The translations under genes and the position numbers were made by a program. This document shows positions 1 through 5,171 of a stretch of 12,926 nucleotides of DNA, one piece after another. Numbering within the stretch: position 1 is the first letter of the stretch; each line of letters opens with the position of its first letter. The stretch is from Desulfuromonadales bacterium. GTDB taxonomy: Bacteria; Desulfobacterota; Desulfuromonadia; Desulfuromonadales; BM103. The stretch covers positions 1 through 12,926 of the forward strand of contig DAOWJU010000136.1 in assembly GCA_030640215.1 (NCBI GenBank), written 5' to 3'. The notes under the pieces were generated by a model that was not told the DNA's origin, searched no databases, and was given only the letters and a program-made list of their open reading frames with translations.

Positions 1-135
1 TACGGCTAACTGGACGCCGTCACGTGCGGAAACGCAAAGGTCTGTGCTGCGTCCTGTCATACCGCCGAGGAAGCCGATTTTAAGGGGAGGTGGCTCGCTA
101 CATGAGCTGACAAAAAGGCTGAGTAGCGCCACCAA
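1..135 (-). CDS. Periplasmic substrate-binding-like lipoprotein, N-terminal part (runs off left edge)
   Basis: Forty-five codons are visible on the minus strand, open to the window edge. The product has a hydrophobic stretch ending in a lipobox-like Val-Ser-Ser-Cys (Cys12 from TTG135), then a Pro-rich linker and KIGFLGGMTG followed by ARDGVQLAV. That pattern is the first beta-strand and helix of type I periplasmic binding folds (Leu/Ile/Val-binding, Peripla_BP_6). The protein is probably an outer-leaflet lipoprotein that binds a small ligand, either for an ABC transporter or for a sensor; the ligand cannot be told. The start is uncertain. In this frame only TTG135 or GTG132 lie after an in-frame TAA, neither has a good ribosome binding site, and the leader would lack a positive charge. 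ATG163, 6 nt beyond the previous gene, encodes MQVIRQLFYI in another frame and would give a normal lipoprotein signal if one base were removed. The gene may therefore carry a 5' frameshift. Confidence 0.6.
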   Translation of the reverse strand, partial: MVALLSLFVSSCSEPPPLKIGFLGGMTGRSTDLCVSARDGVQLAV

Positions 136-169
136 TATAAAAGAGCTGCCGAATTACTTGCATTTGACT

Positions 170-379
170 TTAATTTTCCTCGGGAATCTTGAAAATCACA
201 TGGACGCCATCCTGTTGCTCAAGTTCACTACGATTGGCGGACTCGGTATTGCCGATAACGCCAATAATGGTACGATTAGCACCGGTTGACTGGTGAAAGT
301 CAAAATCGTGATCAACCAGATACTGTTTCACCTGCCGCTGCTGTTCTTCGCTGGCGCCTTTCTTCATGACAATCAACAT
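170..379 (-). CDS. Stand-alone ferredoxin-like regulatory domain of DAHP synthase type
   Basis: This is a 69-residue protein starting MLIVMKKGASEEQ, with R-T-I-I-G-V-I-G in the middle and G-V-H-V-I-F-K-I-P at the end. It matches the N-terminal ferredoxin-like (ACT-like) domain of class Ib DAHP synthases such as that of Thermotoga maritima. In that enzyme the domain precedes the (beta/alpha)8 catalytic barrel and mediates feedback inhibition by tyrosine. Here a TAA stop falls where the linker to the barrel would begin, and the sequence downstream encodes another protein, so no catalytic barrel is present. The ATG lies 2 nt after the chorismate mutase stop, and the AAAGG inside the end of that gene is the likely ribosome binding site, which suggests translational coupling. 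It could be an aromatic-amino-acid-sensing partner acting in trans, or a remnant. The domain match is firm; the function is inference. Confidence 0.75.
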   Translation of the reverse strand: MLIVMKKGASEEQQRQVKQYLVDHDFDFHQSTGANRTIIGVIGNTESANRSELEQQDGVHVIFKIPEEN

Positions 380-381
380 TT

Positions 382-654
382 TTAAATACCTTTCGTGAGC
401 ATGCGTTCAAGTCGACGCGATTCGTCAATGACACGTTCAAAGAGGCGGACTATGGCATCGTTCTCCAATGGCCCCGGGTTGGCGTTGGATATCGCCTCAA
501 AAATTCGTTTTTCGCGCTCCGGGTCGTAAACCGGGATGCTGTGTATTTTTTTGATCTCACCAATTTTGAGAGCAAGTTCTGCACGTTCATTGAATATGCG
601 CAACAGTTCACTATCGAGTTGGTTGATCTCTTTACGGTAATCATCAATTGTCAC
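382..654 (-). CDS. Chorismate mutase, AroQ class (monofunctional)
   Basis: A 90-residue all-helical chorismate mutase that converts chorismate to prephenate, the first committed step to phenylalanine and tyrosine, in the cytoplasm. Arg7, Arg24, Lys35, Asp44, Arg47 and Glu48 line up at a constant offset of four with the E. coli chorismate mutase active-site residues Arg11, Arg28, Lys39, Asp48, Arg51 and Glu52. The Gln88 position appears to be Glu83, as in several AroQ enzymes. The length fits a free-standing domain with no prephenate dehydratase or dehydrogenase fused. The start is GTG at 654, with AGGAG 6 nt upstream. The gene is followed after 2 nt by the orphan DAHP-synthase-type domain, so the two are almost certainly co-translated. 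It lies 166 bp downstream of nadB on the same strand, and a weak TATAAT (791-796) between the two could give it its own promoter. Confidence 0.93.
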   Translation of the reverse strand: MTIDDYRKEINQLDSELLRIFNERAELALKIGEIKKIHSIPVYDPEREKRIFEAISNANPGPLENDAIVRLFERVIDESRRLERMLTKGI

Positions 655-713
655 AATGTTCTCCTGAAGTGATACATGGTCTGTTGCCTGACAAAGTGAA
701 TTATTTCTAGTTT

Positions 714-787
714 GTCATCCTCGGATGATTTTATCGGGGATCCACGGTTTTAAAATCTGGATTCCCGGTTACACCCTCGGGAATGAC
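714..787. repeat. 74-bp palindromic intergenic repeat (REP/MITE-like)
   Basis: The ends form an inverted repeat: GTCATCCTCG on the left and the complement of GTCATTCCCG on the right. A second inverted pair lies inside (CGGGGATCCA at 735-744 and TGGATTCCCG at 758-767), around a central TTTTAAAA at 748-755. The left arm also contains a small hairpin (TCATCC-TC-GGATGA, 715-728). Elements with GTCATTCCCG and GGGAATCCA arms are widespread intergenic repeats in proteobacteria. This one sits between nadB and the chorismate mutase gene, where its transcript would fold into hairpins that could stabilise or attenuate the nadB message. Confidence 0.7.
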
Positions 788-820
788 AGTATTATATAAT
801 GCCGAACAGTTACACGGAAG

Positions 821-2419
821 CTAGAAAGCTTTCCGGATCAAGGTCTCCTGTTTCCAGTGGATATCGTCTTTTTCCAGATAGTCGATGTTGTAATGCAAGC
901 CGCGACTCTCCTTGCGTTTGAGCGCACAGCGGATGATCAGTTCGGCGACCGTGGCAATATTACGTAGTTCGATCAGGTCGGAAGTAATCAGGAAGTCCCA
1001 GTAGTAATCAGCAATTTCCTCCTGGATCATGCGTATCCGCCGTAAAGCCCTGACCAGGCGCTTGTCAGTGCGAACAATACCAACATAATTGCACATGCAG
1101 AGCCGGATTTCATCCCAGTTGTGGGCAACGACAACTTCTTCGTCACTGTCTTTTGCGCTGCCTGTATCCCAGGCTTCAATCTCCAGGGGGGCAGGTGCGG
1201 CTAGCTGGGCAACAATCAGTGAGCGCTCTGCTGCACGTTTGGCAAAAACTACGCCTTCGAGGAGGCTGTTGCTGGCCAGTCGGTTGGCACCGTGCAGTCC
1301 ACTACAGGAGACTTCACCAATAGCAAAAAGATTGTTGATGTCGGTTTCCCCCCAGGAATCAACCTTGATACCACCGCAGAGGTAGTGGGCCGCCGGTACC
1401 ACAGGAATCGACTTTTTGGTCATGTCGATGCCGTAAGAGAGGCATGTTTCATGGATATACGGGAAGCGGTCCTTGATGTAATCAGCTTCCATGTGGGTCA
1501 TATCAAGGAAGACACAATCGTCACCATGTATTTTCATTTCATTGTCAATCGCTCGGGCAACGATATCGCGTGGGGCCAGGTCTTTCAGAGGATGATAGCT
1601 TTCCATAAAAGCGGTGCCGTCGCTACGTCTTAAAATGGCACCTTCACCTCTGACGGCTTCGGAGATCAGGAAACTTTTGGCATGTGGATGATAGAGAGTC
1701 GTGGGGTGAAACTGCATGAACTCCATGTTGGCGATGGTTGCGCCAGCCCGGTACGCCATGGCAATGCCATCGCCGGTGGCGATATCCGGATTGCAGGTGT
1801 AGAGGTAGACCTTTCCGGCACCGCCGGTCGCCAGCACTGTGATCGGTGAACAAAAGGTCCCGACCTGGCCGGTTTCGCGGTTTAGGACATAGACACCGAG
1901 GCAGCGGTCGGGCTTGATGCGGCGTCTGATGACCTTGGCCTCGGTTATCAGGTCAATAGCGACATGGTTCTCGTAGATGGTGATGTTGGGATGGGCCTGA
2001 ACAGCTTCTACCAGGGCTCGCTCAATCTCTTTGCCGGTTTCATCTTTAGCGTGGTAGATGCGCCGTTGGCTGTGGCCGCCTTCTCTGGTCAGATCGTATG
2101 ATTGATCTTTTTTGCGCGAGAATTTTGTCCCCCAGTTGATCAGATCCTCGATTGCTGCCGGGCCGTTCTCAACCACCATGCGGACAATCTCTTCGTCTGG
2201 CAGCCAGGCGCCAGCCTCCATGGTATCCTGTATATGCTGGTCGAAGGAGTCTTTCGCTGTGGCGACTGCAGCAATGCCGCCTTGCGCAAGCCTGGTGGCG
2301 GTCGTAGCAATCTCTCTTTTGGTGACAAGTGAGACCTGACCACGTTCAGCGACCGTCAGGGCGTAGCAGAGTCCGGCAATACCGCTGCCGACAACAAGGT
2401 AATCAGTAGATATTCTCAT
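821..2419 (-). CDS. nadB: L-aspartate oxidase
   Basis: A flavoprotein of 532 residues that oxidises L-aspartate to iminoaspartate, which NadA then condenses with dihydroxyacetone phosphate to give quinolinate for NAD synthesis. The FAD-binding Rossmann motif GSGIAG is at residues 11-16. Active-site residues match E. coli NadB: His238 (in FMQFHPT), Arg284 (in APRDIVAR), His345 (in HYLCGG) and Arg380 (in GANRLASNS) correspond to His244, Arg290, His351 and Arg386, and Glu113 corresponds to Glu121. That glutamate helps separate NadB from succinate dehydrogenase flavoproteins. The C-terminal helical domain is present (to residue 532), so the gene is complete. The start is ATG 2419 with only a weak Shine-Dalgarno. 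A consensus promoter at 2488-2516, overlapped by an inverted repeat, drives it, divergently from the lytic transglycosylase. nadA is not in the window. Confidence 0.97.
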   Translation of the reverse strand: MRISTDYLVVGSGIAGLCYALTVAERGQVSLVTKREIATTATRLAQGGIAAVATAKDSFDQHIQDTMEAGAWLPDEEIVRMVVENGPAAIEDLINWGTKFSRKKDQSYDLTREGGHSQRRIYHAKDETGKEIERALVEAVQAHPNITIYENHVAIDLITEAKVIRRRIKPDRCLGVYVLNRETGQVGTFCSPITVLATGGAGKVYLYTCNPDIATGDGIAMAYRAGATIANMEFMQFHPTTLYHPHAKSFLISEAVRGEGAILRRSDGTAFMESYHPLKDLAPRDIVARAIDNEMKIHGDDCVFLDMTHMEADYIKDRFPYIHETCLSYGIDMTKKSIPVVPAAHYLCGGIKVDSWGETDINNLFAIGEVSCSGLHGANRLASNSLLEGVVFAKRAAERSLIVAQLAAPAPLEIEAWDTGSAKDSDEEVVVAHNWDEIRLCMCNYVGIVRTDKRLVRALRRIRMIQEEIADYYWDFLITSDLIELRNIATVAELIIRCALKRKESRGLHYNIDYLEKDDIHWKQETLIRKAF

Positions 2420-2468
2420 ACAGAAAATGGCCCGTGGCTTGCAGTGAATTTATTGAACCAATTCACGT

Positions 2469-2509
2469 AGAGGTTTGAATGAAACTCATTATCTGAATGA
2501 GATACCTCT
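2469..2509. promoter_or_regulatory. Inverted repeat over the nadB promoter (possible operator)
   Basis: Two nested inverted repeats share one centre region: AGAGGT (2469-2474) with ACCTCT (2504-2509), and CTCATT (2485-2490) with AATGAG (2496-2501). They cover the -10 box and most of the spacer of the nadB promoter, a position suited to a repressor. No known NAD-regulator box was recognised, so the binding protein is unknown. Confidence 0.4.
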
Positions 2510-2516
2510 CTGTCAA
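2488..2516 (-). promoter_or_regulatory. nadB promoter (sigma70-like)
   Basis: On the minus strand a perfect -35 TTGACA (2511-2516) is followed after 17 bp by a -10 GATAAT (2488-2493). It reads toward nadB and leaves a leader of about 60 nt. Its core overlaps the inverted repeat at 2469-2509. Confidence 0.75.
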
Positions 2517-2528
2517 GTCCTAAACTTG

Positions 2529-2557
2529 TTGAAATACAGAGGTTTTTCAGATATACA
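2529..2557 (+). promoter_or_regulatory. Promoter of the lytic transglycosylase-pgsA operon
   Basis: A -35 TTGAAA (2529-2534) and -10 TATACA (2552-2557) are separated by 17 bp. The likely start of transcription is about 15-20 nt upstream of the ATG at 2581. The promoter is back to back with the nadB promoter, 12 bp apart. Confidence 0.6.
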
Positions 2558-2580
2558 GTTACCAAAGAGAGCAGACCTTA

Positions 2581-3171
2581 ATGATTTCAATTCGTAAGAT
2601 ATTGATTGCTGGCGTACTTCTTGTGCCGTTTTTTGCCGGTATTTCGCCTGTCGATGCTGACATTTATCGGTACGTGGATGCCGATGGCAGGGTGCACTTT
2701 ACCGATACACCGACGCACGGACGCTGGGATATGTATCGTAAGGAGGGGCCTTCCGTTGGTACCGGGCATAGCTCTTATCGCGACATCATACGCCGATGTG
2801 CCAACTCTTACCGCCTTGAAGAGGCTCTTGTCAAAGCGGTGATAAAGGTAGAGAGTGATTACCAGCCGCGCATTGTTTCAAAAAAAGGTGCCCAGGGTTT
2901 GATGCAATTAATCCCTGAGACTGCGAAATCTCTTAAAGTTAACAATCCTTTTGATCCTTCTGAAAACATCCGTGGCGGTAGCGAGTATTTACGTCGGATG
3001 CTGGATCTTTTCAATAACGATGTCGAATTAGCTCTTGCCGCTTATAACTCAGGTCCATCTACGGTGCAACGCTATGGCGGTATCCCTCCATACAACGAGA
3101 CCCGTAACTACGTCAAAAAAGTTAAACACTACCTCGATTATTATCGTCGGTCAGGGGACACCCTGCTATGA
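2581..3171 (+). CDS. Secreted lytic murein transglycosylase (DUF4124 + SLT domain)
   Basis: A 196-residue periplasmic enzyme expected to cleave the MurNAc-GlcNAc bond of peptidoglycan with formation of 1,6-anhydro-MurNAc. Residues 1-27 form a signal peptide (IRK, then a hydrophobic core, cleavage near VDA-D). Residues 28-44 (IYRYVDADGRVHFTDTP) are the DUF4124 motif, often found at the start of secreted proteobacterial proteins. The SLT/lysozyme-like fold fills residues 66-188, with the catalytic Glu91 in KVESDY, then GAQGLMQLIPETA, NIRGGSEYL, ALAAYNSGP and the ETRNYVKKV closing motif. It is complete though small. Its stop overlaps the pgsA start by 4 bp (ATGA), so the two are co-translated. 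The start has only a purine-rich AGAGAG as ribosome binding site. Confidence 0.93.
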   Translation: MISIRKILIAGVLLVPFFAGISPVDADIYRYVDADGRVHFTDTPTHGRWDMYRKEGPSVGTGHSSYRDIIRRCANSYRLEEALVKAVIKVESDYQPRIVSKKGAQGLMQLIPETAKSLKVNNPFDPSENIRGGSEYLRRMLDLFNNDVELALAAYNSGPSTVQRYGGIPPYNETRNYVKKVKHYLDYYRRSGDTLL

Positions 3172-3755
3172 ATCTGCGCACTGGCTTGCTCAATCTGCCA
3201 AATATCTTGACTCTTGCGCGGGTTGCCGCCGTACCAGTTGTACTGGTTCTGTTACTCTCTGATTCACGTGAATCCGGCATGTGGGCTGCGGCAATCTTTG
3301 GTGTCGCTGCTGTCACTGATTTTGTTGACGGCTGGCTCGCCCGCAAGTGGGGTGTCGTCACAGTTCTTGGTAAATTCCTCGACCCTCTGGCTGACAAACT
3401 GATTGTCATGGTGGCGTTGATCATGCTGATACCTCTTGATCGTGTCCCCGCCTGGGCCGTCTTTATAATTCTGGCTCGCGAGATGATCGTCACCGGATTA
3501 CGATCAATTGCCTCTTCGGAGGGAATTGTTATCGATGCCAGCGAGTTGGGCAAGTACAAGACGATCTATCAGATGGTCGCCATCCCAGGTCTTATGCTGC
3601 ATTATGATTTCAATTGGCTGTTCGGCTTGGACTGGGGTCTCTTCCAGGTGAATATGCATAATTTTGGCATTTTCTTCCTCTATATCGCTTTCGCTCTGAC
3701 CCTTTGGTCCGGCTACGATTACCTGCAGAAGTTCTTTCGGGTGTTTGCTCGTTGA
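3168..3755 (+). CDS. pgsA: CDP-diacylglycerol--glycerol-3-phosphate 3-phosphatidyltransferase
   Basis: A 195-residue inner-membrane enzyme that makes phosphatidylglycerophosphate from CDP-diacylglycerol and sn-glycerol-3-phosphate, the committed step to phosphatidylglycerol and cardiolipin. The complete CDP-alcohol phosphotransferase signature D-G-x2-A-R-x8-G-x3-D-x3-D is present, with Asp54, Gly55, Ala58, Arg59, Gly68, Asp72 and Asp76. The protein begins NLPNILTLARVAAVP, typical of PgsA, and has several hydrophobic helices (about 18-31, 36-52, 76-90, 94-107, 130-145, 163-185). It is translationally coupled to the upstream lytic transglycosylase. As in E. coli, a tRNA-Gly(GCC) gene lies downstream. 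The symbol rests on N-terminal and motif similarity; a related CDP-alcohol transferase is less likely. Confidence 0.93.
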   Translation: MNLRTGLLNLPNILTLARVAAVPVVLVLLLSDSRESGMWAAAIFGVAAVTDFVDGWLARKWGVVTVLGKFLDPLADKLIVMVALIMLIPLDRVPAWAVFIILAREMIVTGLRSIASSEGIVIDASELGKYKTIYQMVAIPGLMLHYDFNWLFGLDWGLFQVNMHNFGIFFLYIAFALTLWSGYDYLQKFFRVFAR

Positions 3756-3784
3756 GCTTATCTTTTCTGCGATGAACATTTCGG

Positions 3785-3814
3785 TTGACTTGTCCGAAGG
3801 GCTTTTGCTATAAA
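3785..3814 (+). promoter_or_regulatory. Promoter of tRNA-Gly
   Basis: TTGACT (3785-3790) and TATAAA (3809-3814) are 18 bp apart, or 17 bp to the overlapping CTATAA. They lie 32 bp upstream of the mature tRNA 5' end, so the tRNA need not rely on read-through from pgsA. Confidence 0.7.
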
Positions 3815-3846
3815 GTCAATCCGTCGTCACTGACGGGCTAAAATTT

Positions 3847-3921
3847 GCGGGACTAACTCAGTGGTAGAGTGCGACCTTGCCAAGGTCGAAGTCGCGAGTT
3901 CGAATCTCGTGTCCCGCTCCA
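3847..3921 (+). tRNA. tRNA-Gly (anticodon GCC)
   Basis: A complete cloverleaf. The acceptor stem GCGGGAC pairs with GTCCCGC, the D loop contains AGTGGTAG, the anticodon stem CGACC/GGTCG encloses TTGCCAA (anticodon GCC), and the T arm is GCGAG-TTCGAAT-CTCGT. The discriminator base is T and the 3' CCA is encoded (3919-3921). It decodes GGC and GGU. It follows pgsA, as glyW does in E. coli. Confidence 0.97.
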
Positions 3922-3929
3922 ACAATAAT

Positions 3930-3964
3930 GCCCCATGACTTAATTGTCATGGGGCTTTTCTTTT
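3930..3964 (+). terminator. Rho-independent terminator of tRNA-Gly
   Basis: A perfect 10-bp stem GCCCCATGAC / GTCATGGGGC (3930-3939 and 3946-3955) with a 6-nt loop is followed by TTTTCTTTT. Confidence 0.9.
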
Positions 3965-4102
3965 GGTTAATTATCAGAAATAGCAGGTGCTGTACTACAT
4001 CAAACCTGTTGTGTTTTTGTCGGCTTTGATAGCGGTTAAATCCACGTAACATGCAGGTTTTGCAATCATTTGACGATTCCCATTTTGTTATTGACACTCA
4101 CT

Positions 4103-4266
4103 AGGAGACTGTCGGAATATACGGGCCGTAGCGAAAATTCGGTAGTTTGAGGCCAGATTTTGGCTCATTTGAGAGTAATAGCCGTAGCTATTGGTCGAAA
4201 ATTAGCTGAAATATGGGCCAAACTGTCGGATTTGCAGCCGGGTCATGGATAGTCCGACAGTCTCCT
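4103..4266. repeat. 164-bp MITE-like near-palindromic element
   Basis: The termini are 18-bp inverted repeats with one mismatch: AGGAGACTGTCGGAATAT at 4103-4120 and, at 4249-4266, the complement of AGGAGACTGTCGGACTAT. The two halves pair imperfectly over their whole length, for example AGTTTGAGGCC (4144-4154) with GGGCCAAACT (4215-4224). They meet in a perfect apical hairpin AATAGC-CGTA-GCTATT (4177-4192) whose centre, 4184.5, is exactly the midpoint of the element. It encodes no transposase. I see no clear target-site duplication. It is best read as a non-autonomous miniature transposable element or structured repeat inserted upstream of the cytochromes. Confidence 0.8.
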
Positions 4267-4270
4267 GGCG

Positions 4271-4282
4271 TGTAACGTTACA
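4271..4282. promoter_or_regulatory. Perfect 12-bp palindrome upstream of the cytochrome genes
   Basis: TGTAACGTTACA is fully self-complementary. A TATATAT -10-like box lies at 4327-4333 with no good -35, so transcription would start near 4339 and the palindrome would be centred about 62 bp upstream. That is the spacing used by class I activators of the CRP/FNR kind. The protein that binds it is unknown. Confidence 0.4.
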
Positions 4283-4360
4283 AAAACAGTTCATTTATTT
4301 AATGTATGTTTCGCTGTATGTGTAGCTATATATCGGGTTTTTTATTGAGGAGGAAAGAAG

Positions 4361-5158
4361 ATGTTGAAGAGTCAAATGAAGAAGCTGCTGGTTGTAACTT
4401 TCGTCTTAGCTTTCGTTGCATGTTTAGGTTCTGTTGCGCTGGCTGAGCAAGCGATGCTAAGCGTTGCTGATTGTGCCAAATGTCATAACGAGCAACCTGC
4501 ACAGATTGCTGCAGACGGAGCTTCCCATCAAACGGAAATCGATTGCCAGGCGTGTCACGAAGGGCATCGTCCGAGTGTAGAGAGTAACATCCCCAACTGT
4601 AGTGACTGCCATGAAGGCAGTGCCCACTACGAAGTCGAAAATTGCCTCGGTTGCCATAATCCGCATCAACCTCTTAATGTCAACCTCGATGGCGAGCACA
4701 AGAAAGTCTGTGTCTCTTGTCATGCTGGTCCTAACAAGGAAATGGTTGCCAGCCCAAGCAAGCACGCAACCTTCGCTTGTAACTTCTGTCATGCCGATAC
4801 CCATGGCAATATTCCAGAGTGTGTTGACTGTCATGAGTCTCACTCTGAGTCGATGACCCAGGCAAACTGTGCAACCTGTCACCAAGCCCATCAGCCTCTC
4901 GAGTTGACTTATCCGGCCACCGCTGGATCACAGCTTTGTGCCTCATGTCACGATTCGGTCTTTGCGACTCTTTCTGCCAGCAAGGCCAAGCACAGCCAGA
5001 TCGCTTGCGCAACCTGTCACACGACCAAGCATAAAACTGTGCCTCAATGTAACGATTGCCATGGTCTGCCGCACGCAGAAAGCATGCACGAACGCTTCCC
5101 GAAGTGTGCTGAGTGCCATAACGTTGCTCATGACCTGAATAACTGGCCTGCAAAGTAA
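4361..5158 (+). CDS. Exported dodecaheme c-type cytochrome (first of tandem pair)
   Basis: A 265-residue protein with twelve CxxCH heme c sites, starting at Cys38, 62, 80, 95, 117, 140, 154, 170, 193, 216, 230 and 249. The many extra His residues (SKH, AKH, HGN) suit bis-His coordination. Residues 1-28 form a signal peptide (KK, hydrophobic core, cleavage ALA-E). Cys21 in FVAC is a weak lipobox candidate, but the hydrophobic residues after it favour ordinary cleavage. The heme region consists of three tetraheme modules (about 38-107, 117-183 and 193-262). The first two end in HQPL; the third ends in HDLN. The role is probably periplasmic or outer-surface electron transfer in metal or other anaerobic respiration; the partner is unknown. 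The start has AGGAGG 7 nt upstream. The next gene, 13 nt downstream, is a paralogue with the same layout. No symbol is given because no specific family member was recognised. Confidence 0.93.
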   Translation: MLKSQMKKLLVVTFVLAFVACLGSVALAEQAMLSVADCAKCHNEQPAQIAADGASHQTEIDCQACHEGHRPSVESNIPNCSDCHEGSAHYEVENCLGCHNPHQPLNVNLDGEHKKVCVSCHAGPNKEMVASPSKHATFACNFCHADTHGNIPECVDCHESHSESMTQANCATCHQAHQPLELTYPATAGSQLCASCHDSVFATLSASKAKHSQIACATCHTTKHKTVPQCNDCHGLPHAESMHERFPKCAECHNVAHDLNNWPAK

Positions 5159-5171
5159 AGTAGGAGAAACA

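Larger units (their letters stand above)
3965..4360. other. Gene-free region upstream of the cytochrome genes
   Basis: No credible coding sequence lies between the tRNA-Gly terminator and the first cytochrome gene. The stretch 3965-4102 is AT-rich and ends with a consensus-like TTGACA (4091-4096) that has no convincing -10 partner. It abuts a 164-bp MITE-like palindrome (4103-4266). After that come a 12-bp palindrome (4271-4282), a TATATAT box (4327-4333) and a strong ribosome binding site AGGAGG (4348-4353). Confidence 0.7.

Noticed and set aside
44..289. Plus-strand ORF of 81 codons at the left end
   Set aside because: It is opposite the substrate-binding lipoprotein and the DAHP-synthase-type domain, both of which have family-specific sequence.
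3122..3559. Minus-strand ORF of 145 codons within pgsA
   Set aside because: Antisense of pgsA, rich in Thr/Arg/Ser, with no domain features.
3858..4097. Minus-strand ORF of 79 codons ending in GHEIRTRDFDLGKVALYH
   Set aside because: Its C-terminal part is the antisense of tRNA-Gly; this GHEIRTRDFDLGK-type peptide is a well-known spurious translation of tRNA genes.
4091..4120. TTGACA promoter reading into the MITE-like element
   Set aside because: The best -10 at a proper distance (GAATAT, 18 bp) matches only three of six positions, and joining the flanks across the element does not restore a good -10 either.
4457..4891. Minus-strand ORF of 144 codons inside the first cytochrome
   Set aside because: Pure antisense of the heme-binding region, with Met/Val-rich low-complexity sequence and no motif.
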